The notes under the pieces are model-generated. The model saw nothing but the letters and a program-made list of their open reading frames with translations. It was not told the origin of the DNA and made no database searches. The position numbers were made by a program, and so were the translations under genes. This document shows positions 33,000 through 44,500 of a stretch of DNA of 64,000 nt, in pieces. Position 1 is the first letter of the stretch; each line of letters starts with the position of its first letter. This DNA comes from Epinephelus fuscoguttatus (lineage: Eukaryota > Chordata > Actinopteri > Perciformes > Serranidae): positions 38,962,143-39,026,142 of the forward strand of contig NC_064761.1 in the NCBI RefSeq assembly GCF_011397635.1, given 5' to 3'.

Positions 33000-35070
33000 T
33001 GTACCATTCAAATGGACCTGCACATGTATAGCGCCACTGAAAACGCTTTTTACACTTCGAGTCGCAGTCCCCCATTCACACACTGGTGGCCGCACCATTT
33101 AAGGCAGTGGTAGACCAGCAGCTCCTGTGTTCAGTGAGGTGAAATTACCATTTTTGTCAATGGAGTCTGGCTTTGACGAGAGCATAGATAAGTTTCACTT
33201 TTAGTTAAGTTCCACATCGCAAAGGCCTGACTGTTTGGAAAGTCCTGAGCATACGACTGGATAAATGTGACTCAGATTATACTGCACGAGCTGTGTGAGA
33301 TTGATTGACTGATTTCACTTTGTTGTCAGATTTTCTTTTTTAAATTTGTCTTCAAAAATTAGATCTACAAATGTGATCTACTGTAAAATTTCACTTAGTT
33401 TTTAAATCACTGAACTCAACAGGCTTATGTTTGGGACAGGCCTTTAAAGCCTTTTACACCAAACTGTTGCTTAGCAAAGATGGGAAATTAGATAAATATG
33501 TCCGATTAACTTTCACTATCTGTACTCTGTAAGACAAGAATAGTACCACTGACTCAGATGAGGATTAAGTTTGTAAATGAATGTTTCGATGTAGTTTTGC
33601 TTTTGCTAAAATTCGGCCCCATGGCTCTCACCGTTTGTCTGTTTATGAATTTACCACACAGGCCTGCGAGAAAAACAAAGACTTCTTCATGAGCTCAGTG
33701 CAACAGAGGGCAAATATCTGATATATAAATGATCATACAGGGCGTGACGTGTTCCTTTAAGGGTGCTGTGTGAACTTCTTTCCTAGGATGTGTTGTGTAA
33801 GTGTAATCAGTGCCTTTAAATTCCACATAACTCACATAAAAGTGCCAGTTTGGATGTGAGATGAGACACATTTTGCTCTCTGCATCTTGTCAGTGTGCAC
33901 TGTGCTGCATGTTTCAACCTTTGATGTTTACTGGTGCTACTCCAAGTTAATTACTTTTACAGCCTGACAAGTACAATGTTTATTCTTTGAAAACATAATT
34001 TAAAAGCCAGGGTTCATAAAATGTGGACACATATGAATGTAAGTGAGATGTTTTTCATATTTAATTGGGACTCACGTGTGCACGTGGACTGTAATTAAAC
34101 AGATGACATATGATGAATGGTGTGATGACTGTTTGTGGAGCTGTCATTTATGAGAAGTAAACACTGACAGCGGTTCACGCTGCCTCAGCCGTGTTATCTT
34201 TCTTATTTCCGGGACCGTCTAATGCAAACAGCAGCCCAGCTGCATGGACTTGCTGTTTTATTTTGAAGTGTAGAAAAACAGATGATGCTTTATAAAAAAA
34301 CTTTTGTTTTTTACGACACTTTGAAGTCGTATCAAAACTTTTCTTTTTTGGTTTTGTACAACTGACGAATCAGTCATCAGAATTATACATTTATGTATTA
34401 AATTATGGAGAAAATGTTTTTTTTTAATGTACTGATAAGAAGTTGTCTTCACTGGTAAACAGGGTGCTGATTTCCTGATTGCTTAGAAGGCCACATCGTT
34501 CTGGTTAACCACGAGAGCAGCTGCGATGTCACTGGCAGATTACCTGATGTCAGTTTTTTTTTCAAGTTGACTTTTACAGTGTGCTGAAACTAATTTAATC
34601 TCTGAAACCAACATAGAGCGGCAGGAAATTACATGAATCATACATTATTTGTAAAAAGAAATAACAAAATGGTTGCACTGGAACCATTCTTGGTGGATTA
34701 GCTGTAAAACAAACGTCAAAAGTAATTTGTAATAAGACCGTAGGGCTGTAGAGTGCATTTACAGGTGTTTACAGGTGATAGCGTGTAGAAAAAACAAACT
34801 TGTCCCCATGCTGACAGTCTCCTCTGCAACGCACATAAATCAGTGTTTGTGAAGCAAATATGACAGTTAACCACAGACAAGCAGAGGCCTGGGACCAGTT
34901 TTGCCTGCAGGGCTTCGTGGGTATTTTTCTGAAATGGCAAGCTGCATTTTTCTGTTTGAGAATGACACAGGAGAATGTGGAGGTTTAGGTATGCATTCAT
35001 GTGAACAACAGATCTTCCAACATGCTCGTTGTGTTGACGGTTTGTGCCACTTGTCTCGCTGCACTCAGGA
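33000..35070. other. Intergenic stretch with one repeat fragment
   Basis: The block at 33095-33300 resembles 63480-63600. The rest is AT-rich and I recognise no gene. Minus ORFs at 34716-35064 lack domains and splice support. Confidence 0.45.
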
Positions 35071-35074
35071 GCAG

Positions 35075-35340
35075 TGGTGGAATGTAAACTAAGTACTTGT
35101 ACTCAAATACTGTACTTAAGGAAAAATTCGAGGTACTTGTACATTACTTGAGTATTTCGATGTTATGCAACTTTATATTTCTACTCCACTACATCTAAGA
35201 GCAAAATTCTGTACTTAATACTGCAGTACAGTTTTACTTACTTTTCAGATCACAGTTTTTCATCTCCTTCCTGTCCAGTTTACTTGTAGTGGAGTATTTT
35301 CATGGTGTTATAGTTGTACTTTTACTTTTTTTACTAGTTA
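35075..35340 (+). repeat. Fish interspersed repeat (ACTTGAGTATTT type)
   Basis: GCAGTGGTGGAATGTAAACT, GTACTTGTACATTACTTGAG and TTCTACTCCACTACATC are blocks common in teleost genomes. A minus-strand relative is at about 46595-46830. Confidence 0.6.
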
Positions 35341-35389
35341 AAAGTTCAGTTTTAAGATATCTGTGAAACAGTTTTGACGCATTACAAAT

Positions 35390-37425
35390 ATTCTAACAGG
35401 TGGAAAAGAAATTAACTGATATCTATAATTAAATTAAATCAGTTTTGAAAATATCACTATTATAGATATTAACAGTTGCATCTCCAGTATGTTCCACACA
35501 TCAACAGGCGTCTCATTATTAGTCGTAGATCTCATCCATTACAATTACAACTAGTCAAAATTAAATTATGGATATGTCGACTTGGGTTTATCACACGTCA
35601 AAACTGAAGTCTTGACATCTGTAATTGATTGTGAATATAAGTCAGTGGTACAAGTTGACTAGTTGTAATTAAATTACAGATAACTTACAGTGAACATTTT
35701 CTCTAGTACGAAATTAATTTTGTTTTTCTGTTTTTTTAAGATGATTATTTTAGGCAGTTTGCCTTGAATTGATATTACATCTGAAAAATGACATGCAGCA
35801 AAGGGTGGCAGGCTGGAATCAAACCCGCACACTCTACCAGGTGAACCAGAGGTTGCCCCAGTAAGAAATTAACTGTTGATATCAAGAACTGACATCAACA
35901 TTTTCACTAGTGAGAATTAAGCTATTAATATCATTAATTAGAAGTGCAACAAGTCAAAATTACACAATGGTTATGTTAGCTTGGTATTATAACACGTTAA
36001 AACTGAATTACAAATAGCTGTAATTAAGTTTGTATAGAAGTCAAGAGTGAAAGTTGACTAGTTGTAATCAAGTTGCAGATATCAACATTTCCACTATTAA
36101 TACGTTAATCGTTGGTATCAATAATTAACATTTTGACTAGTGAGAAATTACTTGTAGACATCTTTCGCTAAAATTGCTGCTGGTCAAAATTACATATAGA
36201 TATGTTAGCTTGGAGTTAGTCAGAATTAAATTATGGATACCTGTACTTAAGTTTGAAAAGAAATCAATGGTAAAAATGGAAAAAATTAGTTGTAATTACA
36301 TTACAGATATCTACAATTAACATTTCCACTAGCAAAAAAATAATTGTTGAAATCAAGAAATAACATTCTGACTAGTGAGAACTGAATTGTAGACATCTTT
36401 AATTAGAATTGCTACGAGTCAGAACTAAATTTTATATATCTAGCATCCGTTTACGATATTTGTAATGTAAGAACAATTCTAGATATCTACAATCAACTTT
36501 GCCACTGTGAGAACTGACTTGTTGATATCAATAATTAGGATCGCAACTAGTTAAAATTACATTCTGAATATGTCGACTTGGAATGATAACACGTCAAAAT
36601 TGAGTAGCAAATGACTGTAATTGAGTTTGGATATAAGTCAATGGTAAAAGTTGATTAGTTGTAATTAAGTTGCAGATACCTACAATGAACATTTCCACTA
36701 TTAAATGAATTGTTGATATCATTAAAATTTTGACTAGTGAGAACAGAGTTGTACAAGTCATTCATTAGAAATTTCATGATATGTCGACTTGGAATTACGT
36801 CAAAATTGAATTATAGATAGCTGTAATTCAGTTTGAATAGAAGTCAATGGTAAAAGTTGACTAGTTGTAATTAGTTGTAGATATATACAATTAACATTTC
36901 CACCAGTGAGAAATGAATTGTAAATATCTTTAATTAGAACTGATTCTAGTCCAAATTATATTATGAATAAGTTGGCGTGAAATCCCAAAATTTCAGAATA
37001 AATTATAGTTATATGTACTTATGTTTGAATAGAAGTCAATGGTAAATGATGACCACTTGTAATTAGGTTACACATATCTACAATAAACATTTACACTAGT
37101 AAGAAATTCATCCTTGATAGAAATGAATTGTCGATATCTTTAATTAATTGAATTCTTGATATCTGTACCTGAAATTGAACGTAAGTCAATGGTGGAAGTT
37201 TACTGGTTGTAATTACATTGCAGGTATCTATAATTAACATTTACACTATTAAGAAATTAACTGCTGACATCAAGAATTAACATTTTGACTAGTAAGAAAT
37301 GAACTGTAGACATCTTTGATTGCTACTAGTCAAAATTACACTATACATAAGTTGACTTGGAATACAAACTAGTCAAAAAGCAATTGTTGATACCTACAGT
37401 TTTTATTAGCACTACCGATTAAATG
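35390..37425. repeat. Degenerate AT-rich tandem repeat built on ACTAGT and GTCAATGGTAAAAGTTGACT modules
   Basis: Modules such as GTCAATGGTAAAAGTTGACT and its variants recur near 35642, 36043, 36265, 36638, 36843, 37038 and 37185. Between them lie AGATATCTACAATTAACATT, CACTAGTGAGAAATTAATTG and ATGTCGACTTGGAAT-type blocks. Spacing varies from about 150 to 400 bp, so it is an old, eroded satellite or higher-order repeat. A minus-strand SINE fragment (about 35800-35865) is inserted in it. No coding sequence. Confidence 0.75.
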
Positions 37426-37761
37426 TTAACAGGGCTTGTCATGTTGAGGCAGAGCTCCAGCAGAACAACATTCAGCCACTCCTTCAGCTTCTAGCGGCCT
37501 GTGTGGAAAGGCTCAGACAGGATGTCATATCAAGATAAGCCGCTGACACAGCCGCCTTACTGCTGTGTGGTAGGACTTCTCAAGAATCGGCAAGACTGAA
37601 AATGGGTCATCGCAACCCGTTTGTGGTTAGAGAAAAATCACGTGTAACATCGTGACACACTTAAAGAAAATGTCTGTGTGTGCAGAATATGTTCTTCATC
37701 CCAGCAAATGAATCCTGGTCAGAATGATAAACTGATTAAAAAGCCAAGCGTCGAAACGTGG

Positions 37762-37767
37762 TTTAAT
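37762..37767 (-). promoter_or_regulatory. wwc3: Possible polyadenylation signal of the wwc3-type gene
   Basis: ATTAAA on the minus strand about 715 bp past the TGA stop. It is one of several AT-rich candidates, so the end of the transcript is not certain. Confidence 0.25.
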
Positions 37768-38479
37768 GGTTTTATCTTCACAAGAGGTAACACTGCAGAT
37801 GTTCATACAGACATCATAAAAAAAATCTGAATACAGTGTTTCATATATTCATCCATATATTGAAAAGTACATGAAATAATATTAATTTTAATAACATAAC
37901 AACAAAAGGACAATGACATCTGTAATAAAAGTGGATTACAAAGTGACATTTTATGTAAATAACTCTTAAGAATTAGGTAACAGAAATCAGACAATAGTTC
38001 AATTTAACTGTATGTAAAAACATTGAAGTGCTATTCGTTCAAAGCTACAAAATACACTTAAAAAGCAGGAAGCGTTTTTTTTTTTAATTTCCTTCAAGGA
38101 AAAGTACTATAAAATAAGTTACAGTACAGTGAATTTGTCCAAACCGACTTTTGTTCCCGTCTTCCAGCCTTTTGTAAGCACAAACAACAGAAGTAACTCA
38201 TACAGGAGTAAAGAGATACCGTTTCCCTGTGAGAGGCGTCTTCTCCAAAAAGGAAACAAACAGCCGCGCTGTTGTCGATAACTGTGTCTAGTGTGTTCAT
38301 GTTTGTAAGAATAGCCGCGCAAACAAACAAAAAAAAAAAAAAAAGTGAAACCTTCTAATCTTCAACATGATCTGCGTGTCACCCTGCCCGCGTCCTTAGT
38401 AGAAAGAACTTTGTACTTCATGAGCTCAGAAAATTAGACAAATACTTCATGTTTAGTCACATAATACAGAGGCAAGCTC

Positions 38480-38546
38480 TCATACATCGTCAGCTGGCAA
38501 AGGAGGTATGTTGAACCTTGGTCTGGTGAAAAAAGCCATCTTCTCT
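38480..38546 (-). CDS. wwc3: wwc3 terminal exon with PDZ-binding C-terminus
   Basis: A 67-nt exon completes an Arg codon and then reads [20 protein letters not shown] and V before [12 protein letters not shown]-x-NIP is nearly invariant in KIBRA relatives, and the ADDV end is their PDZ ligand. It is separated from the previous exon by 5.9 kb that is mostly minisatellite. Confidence 0.93.
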
Positions 38547-41500
38547 CTGCAAACACAGAAAACAACTTATTAAAACACACATACTAGCGTAGTTTGTAAA
38601 ATTAAAGCCTGTTATCCAGCACTGCTACACATAATATGGGTTGTTACTTTATGTCGTATATACAAACATACTGTAGATCTCGACCTGCTGCCAACAAAAA
38701 TGATTTCATTGTTCTATTTTACTCTAAATTGGATGATCATTTATAAAACGAACATCATGCTGTACTGAAAAAGACGTAAAACTAGAGATTGAGACCATAA
38801 ATTCATAAATCAAGTGAGAAGTAAGGCCATTTTCTCGTAGAGTCCTTTAGCATTTGCCGATTTTTTTTTTTTTGCAACCACTGACGCCCTGCTGACTATT
38901 AAGACACCTCGTCACTGGCTTCACTGTTCAAACCTAGAGGCTACATCAGCACCACCTCGTCCAGACAGTGTTGCATTATGGGTTTCTTCCTTGCAGCCTT
39001 AAAGGTACCCTGTGGAGCAGTGTTTTTGTTGAGTGAGTCCGAAACAATGCAGGTCTCAAAATTAAACAAAATATATGGTGTGCTAAGGTAAGAGAGTAAA
39101 AAAGTGCACTGGACATGTTTGACGCACCTCAAGGATACAGAAGCGTTTTTGTGATGAACACCGAATGTAAACAAACTTTGCTTGTTCCACAGGGACCTTA
39201 AAAGGTTACTAGGCAAGCCGGTTTCTTCAAGCCTGCAGCCCAGTGTGACCTACGGTGACTCGAAAACTTGTTTTGCTGTGAGGGAGGAGGTAAATTACTA
39301 GCAAACATTAGTTGACATTTTTAAGACATACTGCACTATGACTTTTTTATATTTACTATTTTTTTATGACATGCTATACATTTTTTTTGACATTTTCACG
39401 TCATACTATACTATGACTTTTTTTTGGACATTTTCACGTCGTACTATACTATGACATTTTCACGTCGTGCTATACTATGACCTTTTTTTATGACATTTTC
39501 AAGTCGTACTATACTGACCTTTTTTATGACATTTTCATGTCATACCATACTATGACCTTTTTTATGACATTTTCACATCATACTATACTATGACCTTTTT
39601 TATGACATTTTCACATCGTGCTATACTATGACATTATTTATGACATTTTCACATCATACTATACTATGACATTTTCACGTCGTGCTATACTATGACCTTT
39701 TTTTATGACATTTTCACGTCGTACTATACTATGACCTTTTTTATGATATTTTCATGTCATACCATACTATGACCTTTTTTATGACATTTCCACGTCGTAC
39801 TATACTATGACAATTTTTTGACATTTTCACGTCGTACTATACTATGACCTTTTTTATGACATTTTCACATCATACTATACTATGACCTTTTTTATGACAT
39901 TTTCACGTCGTACTATACTATGACCTTTTTTATGACATTTTCACATCGTACTATACTATGACATTTTTTTGACATTTTCACGTCGTACTATACTATGACC
40001 TTTTTATTGACATTTTCACATCGTACTATACTATGACATTTTTTTGACATTTTCACGTTGTACTATACTATGACATTTTTTTGACATTTTCATGTCGTAC
40101 TATACTATGACCTTTTTTATGACATTTTCACGTCGTACTATACTATGACCTTTTATTTAACATTTTCATGTCATACCATACTATGACCTTTTTTATGACA
40201 TTTTCACGTCGTACTATACCATGACATTTTTTTGACATTTTCACGTTGTACTATACTATGACCTTTTTTTGACATTTTCACGTCGTACTATACTATGACC
40301 TTTTTTATGACATTTTCACGTTGTACTATACTATGACCTTTTATTTAACATTTTCATGTCATACCATACTATGACCTTTTTTATGACATTTTCACGTCGT
40401 ACTATACCATGACCTTTTTTATGACATTTTCACGTCGTACTATACTATGACATTTTTTATGACATTTTCACGTCATACTATACCATGACCTTTTTTATGA
40501 CATTTTCACGTCATACTATGACATTTTCACGTCATACTATACTATGACATTTTTATGACATTTTCACATCATACTATATGTAGCAAACCCATTTTGTTTT
40601 GGTGCTTGCTGTTTCTCGTTTTGGTCACCAGAGGGCAGCTTGCATTGTTTGCAGGTCAATTTTGAAAAAACAAATATCTGCTTTAGATGAATTTTTGACA
40701 TGATTTCTTTAAAATATAAATTACATGATTTGTGTTGCTATTAAGAAGATGTAATTTCATTCATTTTTATCTGTATATTTTTGCCCGTTTTGGAGATAAT
40801 GGTTCCGTTTTTAAACAGTGAGATTTTATTTTGAAGACCATTACTTCCTACTTCCTTCCTGTGTTGTACTGCCGAACAAAACAAAGCCACTTGACTACGG
40901 AATGAATGGTAAAACGGTAAAGATTCAAGGTAAATAAAGGAAAATAAAATGGCAATGGCAACTTAATGATAAAAACGTCGAAGGCTGAGTGTATTTTGGC
41001 AACCCCCCGAGGAGGCATGAGGTTGGTGTGTGTTGTGCCTGTGGTGATTATTTTCTTACTTTATGATTTGTGTCAAAAGGTATGCTAACTCTTTTGCCCA
41101 CCTGTCTGGTGAATTGGCGGTGTATTGCTTGGTATAATGTTGAGTTGTCTGAGAAAGTACTGTGATCATTTACCATTTGCTATGGACAGAAGTGGAAACA
41201 GAAATGTGATTGCTTTGTTTTCTTCGTTTTGTTAGTTCTCACGTTGGTTTATGGAGCTGGTTTTGTGGAACAGCAATAAACGTTAAAACCATCAGTCGAG
41301 TCTCTTACCATCTTTCGGAGGGTATGCTACACTATTCTGACATTTTTTTGACATTTTCAAGTCATACTATACAATGACATTTTGACATTTTCACATCATA
41401 CTATGACATTTTTTAATGACATTTTCAAGTCATACTATACAATGACATTTTGACATTTTCACATCATATTATGACATTTTTATGACATTTTAACGTCATA

Positions 41501-44500
41501 TTATACCATGAGATTTTTATGGTATTTTCACGTCATACAATTTTTTTTTATGATTTCCCATAAAATGACTTTTCAATGGAATGTTAAATGACACATTATA
41601 CTGTCACCTTTTAACGATATTTTATATGAAATAGTGTTATAAGCCACAGGGTTGTGTTTTGTGTTTGTGTTCTGCTTTCTTTCTGGTGTTCATGCAAGTG
41701 CTGCCCTTTCTTCTTGACAGAGTGGTTGAGCACACCTGTGCTGTCATCAGGGATGTGCCAGGAAGAGGGAACCAGTAGGTGCCAGTGCGCCAGACGGCAG
41801 TAGTCAGGCTGTGTGGGCACGTTGGTTGAAAATCCACTTACCTGCATCTCGAGTGATGGCTTAATAGCATGTTGAAGTTTGTCTATGTTTTTAAAGTTAA
41901 ACTTGCTGTTCATTTAATTGGTGCAGTTTTCCTGTTCTTTTAGAAAGTAGTTTTCAGTTGAGATCCTTAAGGTCTTTTGTATTCATATTCTTTTTCATTA
42001 ATTGTAAATAAATTATTTTATTTTGCTCATTATCTGTTTTCCTTGATTCTTTTTGTCAAGTTTAATTCTGTTATTGATCCCCTCATCAACTGGGCTTACC
42101 AAAGGAATGTTACACATACTATACTGTGAGTTTTTAAAAAACAATTTAGTGACTTTCTATACTGAGACTTCTTTAATACAATACTATACTATACTATGAA
42201 TTCTTTTATAAGCTTTATGACCTTAAAAAAAACACACACAAAAAAAAGACGTCATAGTATAGTATGTTATGAACTTAAAAAGTCATAGCGCAATATGTTA
42301 GATTATACTATGACCTTATTTTGTTTTTTATGGAATACTATAGTACTTTTTTTTTGACATACTATACTATGACTTTTATGACGTACTGACTTTTTTAGCA
42401 TTTTTATGACAACCTATACTGTGACTTTTATTTTTTTATTACATACTATACTGTGACTTTTTTTTAATGACATACTACACTATGACATTTTTAAGGATAT
42501 TTTCAAGTCATACTATACAATGACATTTTGGGATCTTACTACTATTAGTGTCAAAAAAACACAAACACTCTTTTCTGACATTTTCACGTCGTACTATGCT
42601 ATTACATTACTAATAACATTTTCACATCATACTACATTTACTATTAGTGTCATAAAACATGTCATAGTATAGCATGTTGTCAAAAATTGTGAAAAACATC
42701 ATAGCATGTCGTCCAAAATCAAGAATAAATGTCATAGTAAAGCATGTCGTCAAAATCATGAAAAAACGTCATGGTATTAGTGACTTTCTATACTGAGACT
42801 TCTTTAATACAATACTATACTATGAATTCTTTTATAAGCTTTATGACCTTAAAAAAAACACACACAAAAAAAAGACGTCATAGTATAGTATGTCATGAAC
42901 TTAAAAAGTCATAGCGCAATATGTTAGATTATACTATGACCTTATTTTGTTTTTTATGGAATACTATAGTACCTTTTTTTTGACATACTATACTATGACT
43001 TTTATGACGTACTGACTTTTTTAGCATTTTTATGACAACCTATACTGTGACTTTTGGATCTTACTACTAGTATAGCATGTTGTCAAAAATTGTGAAAAAC
43101 ATCATAGCATGTCGTCCAAAATCAAGAATAAATGTCATAGTACAGTATGTCGTCAAAACCCTGAAAAAACGTCATAGTATAGTATGTCGTCCAAAATCAT
43201 GAAAAAAATGTCATAGTATAGCATGCCGTCCAAAATCCAAAAAAAATTATCATAGTATAGCATGTCGACCAAAATCATGAAAAAACGTCATAGTAAAGCA
43301 TGTCGTCAAAATCATGAAAAAACGTCACAGTAAAGCATGTCGTCAAAATCATGAAAAAACGTCATAGTATAGCGTTTCGTCCAAAAATCTGAAAAAACGC
43401 CATTGTATAGCATGTTGACCAAAAACATGAAAAAAACGTCATAGTATTATAGCATGTCGTCCAAAATCATGATAAAACGTCATAATATAGCATGTTGACC
43501 AAAAACCTGAAAAAACGTCATAATATAGCATGTCGTCCAAAGTCATGATAAAACGTCACAGTATAGCATGTTGTCCAAAGTCATGATAAAACGTCACAGT
43601 ATAGCATGTCGTCCAAAAACATGAAAAAACGTCATAATATAGCATGTCGTCCAAAAACAAGAAAAAATGTCATAGTATAGCATGTCGTCCAAAAACAAGA
43701 AAAAATGTCATAGTATAGCATGTCATCCAAAAACAAGAAAAAATGTCATAGTATAGCATGTCGTCAAAATCATGAAAAAATGTCATAGTATAGCATGTCG
43801 TCCAAAATCATGAAAAAATGTCATAGTATAGCATGTCGTCAAAATCATGAAAAAACATCACAGTATAGCATGTCGTCCAAAATCATGAAAAAATGTCATA
43901 GTATAGCATGTTGACCAAAAACAAGAAAAAATGTCATAGTATAGCATGTCGTCAAAATCATGAAAAAATGTCATAGTATAGCATGTCGTCAAAATCATGA
44001 AAAAATGTCATAGTATAGCATGTCGTCAAAATCATGAAAAAATGCCATAGTATAGCATATTGTCAAAAATCAAGAAAAACGTCGTAGTATAGTGCGTTGT
44101 CCGAAAACATGAAAAAAACTCATAGTATAGTATGTCGTCGAAAACCCTCAAAAAATGTCAGTTTAGTATGATGTAAAAATGTCATAGTATAGGATGACCA
44201 AAAACTGTCATAAAAAGGATGGGGTGAAAATGTCATAAAAACGTCATAGTATAGCATGTCATCAAAAACCCTGAAAAAATGTCACAGTATAGTACGATGC
44301 GAAGATGTATTTAAAAATGTCATAATATGGTATGATCTAAAAATGTCACAAAAAATGTCATTGTATAGTATGATGGAAAATATTGTAAAAACCCAAAAAA
44401 GCCTCCATGCTTTGAACACAGATTTGAAACATCAGCACAGTCCTAACCTGAATGTCTGCACAGGCAGGGGCTCCTTCTGGCTCTGCCCCCTCATCTGCAG

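Noticed and set aside
39313-44395. CRISPR array
   Set aside because: Units are directly abutting, diverged minisatellite copies without unique spacers, in a vertebrate intron.
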